Of a DNA stretch of 14,283 bases, positions 1-9,378 are shown piece after piece (position 1 is the first letter of the stretch; each line of letters starts with the position of its first letter). Location of the stretch: the NCBI GenBank assembly GCA_019828545.1, contig JACVRA010000201.1, forward strand, positions 1 to 14,283, written 5' to 3'. The translations under genes and the position numbers were made by a program. Origin of the DNA: Paracamarosporium sp. OC-R06-R3. Its lineage: Eukaryota > Ascomycota > Dothideomycetes > Pleosporales > Didymosphaeriaceae. The notes under the pieces were generated by a model. That model ran no database searches and was not told the origin of the DNA. It saw nothing but the letters and a program-made list of their open reading frames with translations.

Positions 1-988
1 ACGACGTGCATTGACTGCCAAGACACGGTATCTATTGCTTCGAAAAGCAAAGGCTGCGCTGGTAGTCAATCGATAAACCAACTTAGCCAGAACGGATTTG
101 TGAGAAAACTATCGTGGAACCTTCTCTGCATAGTATGACAGTAAGCTCATATACGTCGTCCTTCCTCTTATTTTCTGTCTAGAATAGCTTGCGAAGGCGG
201 ATACGAGATGGCCTTGCTCGTCTGTAAAAGTATACGCAGATTACAGGATGGGCTCTTCAATATGAGTACACCTAGTAAAGTAAATAACGAGATACTTGTC
301 GCTGAATAGCACTTTAGTCAGAACTCGTTTATTCAACGTACTATACGCAGTCCGTTCTTGACACACTTCTACGCAAAATATAGTACTGGCGGTAACTTGA
401 AGGCACTCGCTAAATACCTCAATAGGGCATCATCAAGGGAAACACTTTCAACACCTTCGTACCCCGTCTGGCGTGTTTGTATGCGGTAAGCGGTGCAACG
501 ATCTTACCCGGTCTATGGATATGTCCCAAGAAGATAAAGACCAACATCGGCATTAGGCGAAGGTAGAAGGGCTAAGCATGGATGGGCATGAACGTCAATA
601 GATGAGAAAGCTAGTCATGAAGGCATGCTAGAGTGGATGGAATCACGCGAATCTATTAACCTTCTTAGTGTTTGATGTGTGCGAGAGTGCTTGCGTGCGC
701 GAGTACTTCTCTGTGCTGCACCTGTTATCCACCGGACGTGCTTCAGTGCATCACGATGATAAAGTTCAAGGCAAGGATGATAAGAGAAAGATAGATTAGG
801 ACCATACGGAGATCGCAGGCTTAGTTTGTGCTAATACATAGATGCAGTTTCCAAGCAGTGTAGGCATCCAGTGACAGCCACCTACGGCTGGCTGTTGCGA
901 AGTGTGAGCTCGTTGAGCATACAGGAGCCATCAAGCATGCAAAACGACGCGGCCGAACATGTAGAACGACACCGTCGGGTTGAGCATG
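1..988. other. Interval without a convincing gene
   Basis: No long frame was found on either strand. The only item of note is a 20-codon minus-strand ORF (ATG 805 to TGA 745-743) encoding an almost purely hydrophobic peptide. At that length it could be chance. Confidence 0.5.
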
Positions 989-1644
989 CTAAACGAAGTC
1001 GGCGAGCGTGCTAGCCAAGATGAGCTGCGCAAGGTTGTACATAACGAGCGACGCCTGGTAGATCGCGCTGAAGACGACCAAGGCGAACAAAACCCACAGG
1101 ACCTGAAAGACAAGTAGGATGGCGTTGAGAACCCACTGCTGAACCACGAAGCCGACGAGCCCGCTGAACCGAACGCACCAGCGGTACCCGCGCTGGATGT
1201 GATCGGGCGTGTGCGGCTGGTCTGGTCAGCGACGCTGAGGGAACGGAGGTATATGAGACTTACCATAACCAAATTGAAGAACGAAACAACGATGGGGCTC
1301 ACCGTGTACACGAAGACGATGATGGACAACTTTAATAGGTCAGTGACAGAGGCATGGAGGAGCATCTGCAGACTCACAGCGGCAATAATTCGCTTGATGA
1401 CTTGCGGGCCAGTGGCGATGAGCTCGATCACACCAGCGAAGGTAGCCGAGCTAGTGTAGCGCTCCAGAGTGGTGGGGAAGGATAGTAAGAGTTTGACAGG
1501 CTCCGAGACAACCAGGGAGGATAGGAAGAGGTTGATGTCCAAAGCAGCCCGGGACAGAAAGGGTTTGAGTTCGTCCGCACCCTGAGATAGAAGGGGTTTG
1601 AGTTGCTCCCAGCTACCAAGATTGAAGTTGTTGAAGGGATGCAT
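989..1644 (-). pseudogene. Frameshifted multi-span membrane protein with 11-residue repeats
   Basis: ATG 1644 opens a clean frame for about 147 codons to near 1204. Reading then has to change frame at about 1200 to continue to TAG 991-989, giving a product of about 218 aa. Residues 13-56 hold amphipathic repeats (QLKPLLSQGAD, ELKPFLSRAAL, DINLFLSSLVV). A long hydrophobic stretch follows at about 105-132 (VFVYTVSPIVVSFFNLVMV). After the shift comes a second hydrophobic block (AILLVFQVLWVLFALVVFSA) and an end rich in small apolar residues. It is therefore probably an integral membrane protein. The Ser-rich sequence that the unshifted frame gives after 1204 is an artefact of the frameshift. Unlike the genes at 4624 and 10203 it has no internal stops, only one indel. 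Function unknown. Confidence 0.62.
1481..1604 (-). repeat. 33-bp coding repeats (11-residue units)
   Basis: Related 19-bp blocks of the form gayagraagrggttkgagt start at 1520, 1553 and 1586, exactly 33 bp apart. A more diverged copy starts at 1481, 39 bp from the next. Copies 1553 and 1586 differ at two of 19 positions. They encode the 11-residue amphipathic units near the N-terminus of the membrane protein. The period matches a hendecad helical repeat. Confidence 0.65.
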
Positions 1645-1677
1645 GATGTCCAAGGGCTTGACTGGCTGCAACTACAG

Positions 1678-2213
1678 TCAGCTTGACGTCGCTAGACGGG
1701 CAAGTAATTTGAGGAGCACGAACACGGCAAGAGTGCGTTGAAAGATGCAGTTCGACAATGAGATTGACAGATACAGCAGATGTGTGCAAGCGGATGGTGA
1801 GCGTTGAAAGGTGCGGTGCAGTGAATAGTGCGGTGATGGGAGGTACTCATAAGGCAGACCGGAAGGACGTGAATTGCGGACCACTTGGGAACTAGTGTCA
1901 GGTGCGCACATGAAGAAGAGCCACATCGTGATATACTGAGCATACAGGTATTCACCGATGTCTGAACCACGCTGCAGCGTCCATTCGCAGTGCACCTTGG
2001 TGGCGAACAAAGGGGCCATGTGATTAGGACGAAGGCACTGCAGCGGAGGTCTCGCCAGGACGTAGAAGACAGCGCGGGTCGTGACGGCGGTATTAATGAG
2101 CCACGGTCTTGTTGGGAGGGACAGTAGCCCTGCTGCCGCGCCCTAATGGTGTTTGTAAAAACTATAAGATTTCCGGGGAAAAGCTCCCGCTCAACAGGTA
2201 TGCCAACATGCAC
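1678..2213 (-). pseudogene. Decayed gene upstream of the membrane protein; unknown product
   Basis: The most protein-like frame runs from about 2100 to TGA 1680-1678, with strong coding character in its centre (for example DIGEYLYAQYITMWLFF near 1957-1915). A different frame at 2213-2110 (including PVERELFPGNLIVFTNTI) looks like the N-terminal part, so a frameshift lies near 2110. The start codon is uncertain (GTG at 2213; no good ATG). The C-terminal part is hydrophobic and Leu-rich. The gap to the next ATG on the same strand is 33 nt, so the two were probably neighbours in one compact array. No family was recognised. Confidence 0.45.
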
Positions 2214-3652
2214 GGTCCTGTATGCACGCCCGCATTGCTCTCAGCGAAGCACACTTAACCCTTGACAATACTGTAGGGGCAGCGGCCGTGGCCGTGAAGT
2301 CTGTATGCCAAAGATCTGGGCGCACACCGCCGCAGGGCTAGATTGGGAGGTGGGGGATTTGCCGTAAGCGAAGAGGTGAAACGTTAATAGAGGCACGGCC
2401 GTCTCTTTCCTAAAGGAGGGCAGTGATGTTGTTAGGCCACAGCCATGTTTCCTTCTGAACTACAGGCCAACAATTGAAACTCGGCAGCCTGGTTAAACAA
2501 CAGGCTCTGGCCGTCCTGTAGGTTGCAGGGAGCATCACTGCCGTGGCCTTGCGCGACGCCCAGATTCCTCGCAAGGCGCACGTCCCCAGGTCACAAGCTA
2601 CAGATGCGCGTGGAAGCTCGCGCTGAGGATACCGGTATGCTAGCAGTCGATGCAATCGCGGGACTAAGCATCCTCACCGCCAGACGTACTATCATCACCA
2701 ATCGTCAGCCGTGTCGTTGGTGAGGTTGCGCGCTGCCCTAAGGATCAAACTCCACGTGCGTCCTGCCGTCCTGCGCGGTGCCACTGACGACATTACTGCA
2801 TCTGCAGAGTTGGGGAAGCAGCTTACGCCAGTGGCCTCTTGCTAAGTGCAGCCGTGAAGCAGAGCCAGGCGGCGCAGGTGGCTTAATGGAGGTGGAGTGT
2901 CTGCGCTGGCGATGACGTCTCTTGGTAAGGTGGAACCATAGTGACATGTGCAGCGCCCTGCAGGTTTTGAAGGCTTGCACGTCAGTAGCAGTGCGGTCAA
3001 CGCATCAGTGGCAGATTTTGCTGAGCTTGGCTGGCGATGCCCTATTGCGGTCTACTAATCACGTGAGCTTAGACATCTATGTTGACATCAAAGCAGTCTT
3101 GTCGGATTGCCTGGCTTTCTGCAAACTTGGCGCAGATAACAGTTGCAATGCTGTTTAGTCACTGTTTGGAGATTATTTTTCAGCAATCACTGCAACTTGA
3201 TTTTAAAGTGCTGATGGCGTAGCTATACAAAGTGTAGAGAGACGTCGTTTAAAGAGATTGAAGCGCTACGCAAGTACGATTTGGCAGTATCCCACCCGGA
3301 CTAACAAGTAGGTAGACGATGCTATAGAAGCGCACCTTTGCCATATAAGTTACTGATCTACATCATTCTGCATGGAAAGCTCTGCCAGTGTCTCTGTAAA
3401 CTTGACTGGAACGTGCTTCCACACTGTAGCTATGAGGTACGTGCTTGATTGTTTCTAGATACATTAGAGGCACTAAGTACTGTGATAGAAGCGTATGGAC
3501 ACAGCGACTTTGATATAATAAATGCCGATGTGGGCGAGATGATGAGAAAAGACATGCACTAATGCCTTTGACACATCAGGATTTTGTAGCCATTTGCTTA
3601 ATCTCTATCTTGCACCTCGACGCCTTTGACGAGCTGGCCTTCCAGCAGATGT
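2214..3652. other. Partly GC-rich interval with competing decayed frames, unresolved
   Basis: About 2280-3160 is richer in G and C than its surroundings and has several mutually exclusive protein-like frames. On the plus strand, one covers about 2470-2830 with two stops (including SITAVALRDAQIPRKAHVP), and another covers 2922-3158 without stops but starts with TTG. Minus-strand frames at 2655-2410 and 2980-2738 are equally open. A decayed gene is likely somewhere here, but the strand and limits cannot be fixed by eye. From 3160 to 3600 nothing coding was seen. Confidence 0.35.
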
Positions 3653-4624
3653 CTATAGTGCCTTGACCTTTTTGGCTTTAACAAAAGGACGTATGATATA
3701 GTTGATGATGGCCTTACCGTACTTATCTAAGCCCTGCTTCTTGAGGTACTCTTGCAGCTCCATGCCTTTCAGGTGAGCAATGGCAGCGTCGTGGGGTGGT
3801 CCAGACTTTGTAATCTTATTTAGCAGGAAATCTTTCGTGAGCGGCTTGTGCAGAACGAATAGGCATCCTGGTCTAAACTTTTGCGTTAAGATGTTGACCT
3901 TGAAACCAATCTTGGCCCACTCTCTAATGTGCTCTGACATATTGTCCACGGGCCAGTCCTTTGGTCAGTCTTTACTCTGCTTGTAGATGCGCTGAAGCTG
4001 GGTTCGTAGTTTGTCTACCTAATTTTTGCCTATAGAGAAGATGTGCCCGACTCCTGTCCCCGGTACGAATATCTCCTTTACGCGGTACTATAGCAGCATG
4101 TGGAATAGCCACAACTTGTAGTTGCTCTTGACTCCTTGGTTTAGCTCCTTGGTGTTGATGAGGAGTGATGCGAGCGATTTTGCGGGATTAGCAGTGTCAG
4201 CCTCCTAGATCTCTACTGGGTAGGCTTAATTGGCGCGCAGCAACAGGAAAGCGGTAACGCTACTGTCTCGTTTAAACTTTTCAACTTGCTTAATCGTGTG
4301 TTTGTTGATAGTGAAGGAATCGATGTCAGTAATGGGTTTTCACACGTCAATGTGCTCCTTATTTGCCAATCTCTTTTAATTTCCCTTGCTCTTCTTCGTA
4401 GCGCGACCGACGCCTCCGCCTCCACCTCCGGCTTTGCGTTTGCTATGCGCAGCGGGTGCAATATAGTTCGCCAAGCTACACAACGCTCTTTTCTAGGTTT
4501 TAGTGAAGGCGCCTAACAGCTCCTTTACGTAGTCTAGAAAGTCCTTGTTGTTAAGCATGGCTTGGAACTCGGCTAGGCTTTGCTCGTGATAGTCTTTGAC
4601 GAGTAAATCATAGTTGGCAGACAT
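3653..4624 (-). pseudogene. Decayed gene of 324 codons with basic/glycine-rich segment; unknown product
   Basis: ATG 4624 (accATGT, good context) opens a frame that stays aligned for 324 codons to TAG 3655-3653. It is interrupted by eight stops, beginning at 4495, 4378, 4342, 4228, 4207, 4090, 4021 and 3967; six are TAA or TAG. There is no frameshift. The predicted chain begins with an acidic, helical N-terminus (residues 1-43). A short basic/Gly stretch at 62-81 (KRKAGGGGGGVGRATKKSKG) resembles a nuclear localisation signal or flexible nucleic-acid-binding linker. The Lys-rich C-terminal domain contains HKPLTKDFLLNKITKSGPPH. A shifted frame just past the stop (about 3652-3600, HLLEGQLVKGVEVQD) may be the original C-terminus. 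I know no family with this arrangement. The interruption pattern matches the gene at 10203. Confidence 0.8.
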
Positions 4625-5105
4625 GGTGCCTGTTGTCGTAAGAGGGAGGGGAAATCGAGCGAAGATAATAATGTGGTGTGCAAAAGATGCTTCGCTTTGT
4701 AGCTACTAGAGAGTAACTCTGGGATTGTATGTATAAGTGGGGGTCAAGCTCCAAAAGGTTTGCGCAGTGAGTGGGTCAATGACTGTTGGGCAATGTTCAG
4801 GCATGCGTGTTACTGCCTGCTTTATTACATATTACATGCCTTCACGAACCGTGTCTCACCGTGACAAAGCACTCTAGTAACTAGCATATCCTGAACTAGC
4901 TTCCTGCTGTTTAACTCCTTAGTCCTCACCGCTGCCGCCGCCTCTTTCCCCCACAATTGCCACCACGCTCCTAGGAGTCAACTGCCTCCGTAGCAAGCTC
5001 GTACACCGTCTAAATCTTGTACATCAACCACAACGTAGGTGTCCACGTCGCAAGGAGACTGACTCTCTGGTAGGATAATTCTCCGATTGACAGTCCTAGG
5101 GAACC
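4625..5105. other. Divergent spacer between the small membrane ORF and the decayed gene at 4624
   Basis: The two flanking frames point away from each other, so this may hold both promoters. A TATA-like tatacata (minus strand) lies near 4730, about 100 nt before ATG 4624. A minus-strand frame of about 97 codons (5121-4829) has one stop (TGA 4980-4978) and ends in TAA. It could be a further decayed gene, but a second frame looks equally plausible, so I do not call it. Confidence 0.3.
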
Positions 5106-5330
5106 ATGAGTATCCGTGTCTCTATTTGCATCATTGCTGTCGCTTTCGTCTTCTTCGCCGTCTCGACCATTGTGGCCAATAGCCTCGTCTCAAACGTCCT
5201 GTGGACATTCTTTCCAGACGCAACGCCTCGTAATCTTCAACTGGTTTACATGTTCAAGTTATATATGTCTCTAGTCCTCTTTCCCATCGCTTTGGCTTTT
5301 GTCATCTTCACGGAGTGCTTAAGGGGTTGA
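5106..5330 (+). CDS. Small two-helix membrane protein (74 aa), unknown
   Basis: An uninterrupted ORF from ATG 5106 (gaaccATGA, a favourable context) to TGA 5328-5330, followed by an AT-rich taataattaa. It has two strongly hydrophobic stretches, residues about 6-26 (ending in AFVFFAVSTIVA) and about 49-68 (LYMSLVLFPIALAFVIF), joined by a polar linker with FFPDATPRN. This is a hairpin topology, with both ends probably on the same membrane side. It is the only intact candidate in the left 12 kb and the only plausible plus-strand gene there. Its strand is opposite to the decayed genes, whose nearest member starts 480 nt away and points away from it. The hydrophobic pattern, ATG and terminator argue for a gene; short length and lack of a known family argue for caution. 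Confidence 0.5.
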   Translation: MSIRVSICIIAVAFVFFAVSTIVANSLVSNVLWTFFPDATPRNLQLVYMFKLYMSLVLFPIALAFVIFTECLRG

Positions 5331-5931
5331 TAATAATTAACATTTGACGGGTTGGAAAGATGACACGGATTTGTAGAGTTGGAGGGTGTGGAAGCTGAAG
5401 TTAATTGTGCTAAATACGTTTATGTTATATACGTTTTAGTGAGAGGCCTGATTGTTGCGTCTGTGAACTTAGCTGTGAAGTCCTACCCTGTGAGACCTCT
5501 AGACATTGCCGAGATCTTGAAAACTACTGCAGCTTACTGGCGCGTATGCAAAGACACTGAGCAACAACACATCATCTGGAGCTATCTGCACTTTAGATGC
5601 TTGTTACTTTAGGAGGTTTTAAAACACAGTCGCCGCGCGATGAAACCGCTTGCTTAGGACGAGGGACATAAGGTGTTCTTATCCTTTAGCTACAATGTAC
5701 TAATTTCGTGTGCCTATCTCGCGAATAAATAACAGTACCTTTAAGCGTAATGCTTTGTAGACATTGCATCTGCGACGACACTGCAGCAGACGCACTATGT
5801 ACAATTCCTAGTTTGTATAGACTGATAGGATTCTGCTGATACAGACATATTTTACCTGAACAGTTCAGCAAAACGCATTTAATAAGGCAGTCTACCTTCT
5901 ACAACGCAGCGCGTTCGTTCGCTTTCCACCC

Positions 5932-5971
5932 CTTTGGCTTGAGTTAGAACACTTTGGCCCAAGTTAGAACA
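5932..5971. repeat. Two-copy 20-bp tandem repeat
   Basis: ctttggcttgagttagaaca (5932-5951) is followed directly by ctttggcccaagttagaaca (5952-5971), 17 of 20 identical. Short iterated motifs like this often mark transposase-binding sites near DNA transposon ends. No matching inverted copy was found in the window, so a transposon end is not shown. Confidence 0.7.
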
Positions 5972-6178
5972 CTACTCTCGTCTGACGCTACCTGCAGAGC
6001 TTGATTTGCTCGGCGCGTTCTCGTACTTATAAATCTTAGAAAAGGGCATTTCTAATTGTAGCTAGGATTTAAGGAACTTTCTGAAGACGTAGTATAGTAA
6101 AGTCCATTGTTAATCCTTTTGGCTGTGCTAGATGGCACTAGGAAGATATTAGTGGCCGAATTGTTTCAAGTAGATATA

Positions 6179-6204
6179 ATTTAAGTACTATATTTAAGTA
6201 CTAT
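6179..6204. repeat. Perfect 13-bp tandem duplication
   Basis: ATTTAAGTACTAT occurs twice head to tail (6179-6191 and 6192-6204). Each copy carries the AGTACT palindrome. Confidence 0.8.
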
Positions 6205-7424
6205 AGATCTTGCTAGGGCTACTATAATGACCAAAATAGGGCTCAGGAGACAAAGATGACTTACTGTTGTTTACAACTATCGAAGGCAAGGTAGTTATAT
6301 ATGCGCTAACAGTATGTTTCTTTGCACTAGCAATATTTACTTGTTCCAAACCATGCTGAGCACTTCTACTTTAGGAAGTTACAGGTACAAATTTCTTGTC
6401 TCGCACTTGCGTAGGCCTTGTTTTGGCGTTGAGAAGGCGGCCATTCGCGGGTTAACTCTAACGTCAAAACAAGCCGTCTTGAAATCGTTAAGGTATGCGC
6501 TATAACCTCCTACTAGGTCTATCTAGTTAGTAACCATGAGAGAATAGGTAACTACCGCCTGCAATAGTGCTGCTGGGCTTTGTGGCTCTTAGCTTCTCAT
6601 TAGGCAAAATGGGTGAAGCAGTTCACCGCGGAACAAAAGATAGAGATAGCAAACAGGCCTTTCTTTCATTTCGTTGAATACCAAATTAGGTTCCGTTACA
6701 CATTCATTACTAGTGATTAAACCACTACACATAAACTTGCATCCTATCTAATTTTCGCCCAGGCCTGAGGAATCTTGCGACCTGCCCACCTGGCCTGCAT
6801 CAGGGGAAACTAGAAGCGAGGCAGAGGAGCAACCACACCAACTGTAGATGTTTTGGTTTTTTTTCGCCACCGGCAGGAGCACATTGCAATAAGCAAGGCC
6901 ATCTTTTGAACCTAGGGCTGAGCGTACCCTTGTTTATATATTTTAAACGTTTTGCAGGCGAAGCACCACATGGGTCTTTGTCTAATTCTTTTTGGCCACT
7001 ACACTGCCTAGCACATCATCTGGAATCTGAATTGTTTTAGGCCACACTGCATGCCCTATGACTTAGACGGCCACTAAGTTCCAGGATCAGAGCGCCACCA
7101 AAAACATGGATATTTTGGGTCGCGTTTTTAGTGCCCAAAGGGGCTTGCGAAGATCGTGTAGTGGGAAGGTGCAGTTAACGGGTGGGCTTTTATACCTAAG
7201 AAAATACAGCACGGCCCGAGTCCAAAGCCCGATGTAGGCTGTAGCGTTGGTGTCGAGCATTATTAGACATGCATGGTAATCTCAGGAGTGCCTTAACGTC
7301 CTCCTCATCCAGCTTTCTCTAAATGCGACCACTCCAATGCTTATGGTCTGACACGCTTGTTATTTTGAAGAGCCTGGCGCCTCTATAAGAGCCCTGTCTC
7401 GAATTTTGTCGCCAGAGCCTGTTT

Positions 7425-7787
7425 TCAGGAGAAGACAATACTCTCGTTATTATCTGTGGGATTGTCCGTTATTAAAGATGCCTCTTCTTCCTCCCTCCTA
7501 TAGACCGCATAAAACTGTCCTGCATGTAGTCGGATTGTGGGCAATGGTCAAGCGCCACGGACAACGTGCTCCCAATGAGGGGAGCTCTGATTCGTCCAAA
7601 CAGGCCCGATCCCATCGAAGAATACTCGGTATAATTCGAACATCCGATCTAAGCAGCAACAATACAGACGTACGGGACAGCGCCAGCCCATGTGACAGGA
7701 TTGCTTCCTTTCCTCTTCCGAAAAGGCGGTCCATGGAAAAAGCAATGTATAGATCTAGGAGTCTAGAGCAAGGGCGGTCCATTCCAT
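7425..7787 (-). pseudogene. Possible small decayed gene, fourth of the cluster (120 codons plus stop)
   Basis: ATG 7787 (gtgATGG) follows the previous stop by 21 nt, and the frame ends at TGA 7427-7425. Internal stops are TAG 7757-7755 and TGA 7550-7548. The product would have a Cys-rich stretch, a segment FELYRVFFDGIGPVW and an acidic patch (REEEEA). There are two rivals. One is an intact 118-codon plus-strand ORF starting at ATG 7478 and ending near 7834, rich in Arg and Ser. The other is an intact minus-strand frame at 7794-7498. The sequence alone does not settle which was coding; I favour this frame for its spacing and start context. No homologue was recognised. Confidence 0.33.
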
Positions 7788-7808
7788 CACTCAAACTCCG
7801 CAGTTGTT

Positions 7809-8084
7809 TTAGAAACTTGAGAGGATATCCATAGGGCTACTGCAGCGCCTTGTGGTTGTTAGTGGAGGGAGTGAGGGCTGAGCAATGGAGGAAGAAATCA
7901 GAAACACATAGAAGATGGGACCAGGGTCGGTTGAGATGCGTGGAATCGTCGATTTCTTAACTCGTACTAGTGGACCGGTAAGAGCCGCCCGAGTACCGAT
8001 GGCTGAATGCCAGTGCACTCTCTGCGTCGCCGATATCTGCCTACTACGTAACTATCTTGCTCCTATCTCTAACCCACTTGCCAT
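7809..8084 (-). pseudogene. Possible small decayed gene, third of the cluster (91 codons plus stop)
   Basis: ATG 8084 (gacATGG, a good start context) lies 21 nt after the preceding gene's stop. The frame reaches TAA 7811-7809 with a single early stop, TAG at codon 11 (8054-8052). The product would be basic in the middle (VRVKKSTIPRI) with a hydrophobic stretch (FYVFLISSSIA) and a Pro/Thr-rich tail. The main argument for it is its place in a tightly packed row on one strand. Against it, an uninterrupted 64-codon ORF with an ATG occupies the opposite strand (7915-8109) and cannot be ruled out. Function unknown. Confidence 0.35.
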
Positions 8085-8105
8085 GTCCTTAATCGAACCT
8101 AATTC

Positions 8106-9373
8106 CTAGTCTGCCTCAGTCACGTTCACGTCCTCGAGCTCCTCCCGTCCTTTATGCTTCGCAATCCACGCACTTCGCTCTTCCTCACTCTTGATCATCT
8201 TGAACTGGTCTTCTGAGGCCTAATGAACCTTCGTCTTAGCTGTCTCAAATGCGCGGGACTTGCCGTTCTTCTTACTATATGCATCCTGACAATATTTGTC
8301 CGTGACACGCGCTTTGATCTCGCCGACGATGGCCGCAGAATTCGGTTCTACAGGGGCGGTACCGGTAGGCGACCCTCGTATGGGGGAAGAGAGGGCGCCG
8401 GCGGCCATCTCGGCCGTGTACGCCCTGGGTTTGGACGGGGAGTTAGGCGCAGTCGTCTTTCCGAGCGTCACCGGTGTTAGAGAAGAACGGTGCCGCGGTG
8501 GAAGACTGCATGCCGGACTGGTCGTCGACATGTACGCCGATGTCGAAGGCGTCTCCTTTGATGAACAAGGCCAGGATCGCATCGCCAGTGGACAGCGGCT
8601 TGTTCGGGTGGGAGGTGGAGGTCATCCTTGTGCATTAGCATGCTGTCTACAAGGTAGAGCGTGCCTTCAAGGTTTTCCTTGGTGACACGAAACTCTTCAT
8701 TGAGGGAGGAGTCGGAAACGTTTGCGGCAAAGGTCGAGAGGGAGTTGTTGACGGTGCTACGCACCATGCGGAAATTACATGATTCCAGCGTGAACAGCTG
8801 GATATCAAGCACGGATGAGTTTGGCCGAATCACACTATCCTTCCCATCGCTTGGTGCCGGGTAGCAGAAGCCGCGCGTCATTCACTCACGCGTTTCCGGA
8901 TCGTAATGCGCAATCATGGCGTGAGATTTGATGCCGAACGTGCGGAGCGCAACTCATACCAGGTGCTGTTCCATCGGGTTGAGGTAAAAGACCACCTACT
9001 TCTTGGACTGTCGCACCACGATATCCGACGAAACGGCGAAGAGGGCTTCGAACCGAGGGGCTTGCTGATACAGCAAGGAGATGTACTACACGGTTTTCGC
9101 CAACCTCTCGTTCATGCTGCCTTCCCGGGCGGAGCGTGGCTTCCATCGATTGGTATCGAAGAAGCGAGACGGCTTGTCCACCCGCTCCGCTGGCTTCAGC
9201 CCAACGAATTCTTGGAACATGCCATTATCAACTTCCCCGAAGAAGCACGTCATGAAAAGCCGATCCTGAGGCTCGTTGAAGTATCCGTTGAACTCGATAC
9301 TCACCGGATTGTCGGTGTCTGCCTTGTCAGTGCAATGCTTCTTCTTGTCTTTGTCCGAGGTCGCATTTGCCAT
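8106..9373 (-). pseudogene. Decayed gene of about 420 codons, second of the cluster; unknown product
   Basis: It starts at ATG 9373 (aaaaATGG), 5 nt after the preceding TAA, and ends at TAG 8108-8106. Roughly the first 249 codons keep one frame with stops at 9088 (TAG), 8998 (TAG), 8956 (TGA) and 8884 (TGA). The frame then changes near 8627 and again near 8455, each consistent with one extra base, and a last in-frame TAG lies at 8222. The N-terminus is Lys/Asp-rich (KDKKK). Conserved-looking stretches include FNEPQDRLFMTCFFGEV and SRFFDTNRW. The middle seems beta-rich. The tail is Pro/Ser-rich, then charged (KSEEERSAW), ending in acidic residues. No family was recognised; a structural or nucleic-acid-binding protein of a virus-like element is only a guess. 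The plus-strand ORFs over this interval are its antisense. Confidence 0.8.
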
Positions 9374-9378
9374 TTTTC

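Larger units (their letters stand above)
5331..7424. other. AT-richer interval without a convincing gene
   Basis: Stops are frequent in all frames. A 77-codon plus-strand frame at 5379-5612 has no ATG; its end (including EILKTTAAYWRVCKDTEQQ) looks protein-like and could be a relic, but nothing supports a gene. ORFs near 5686-5871 (-) and 6314-6505 (+) have no coding character. The interval contains two small tandem repeats, listed separately. Confidence 0.5.

Noticed and set aside
931..1203. Ser-rich C-terminal half of the 246-codon minus-strand ORF
   Set aside because: This is an out-of-frame reading after a frameshift near 1200. The neighbouring frame continues the hydrophobic membrane protein to 989.
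2523..2723. 66-codon plus-strand ORF
   Set aside because: It starts without ATG and overlaps equally open frames on both strands, so there is no basis to choose it.
8223..8864. Several overlapping plus-strand ORFs
   Set aside because: Antisense shadows of the same decayed gene, with low-complexity Gly/Arg composition.
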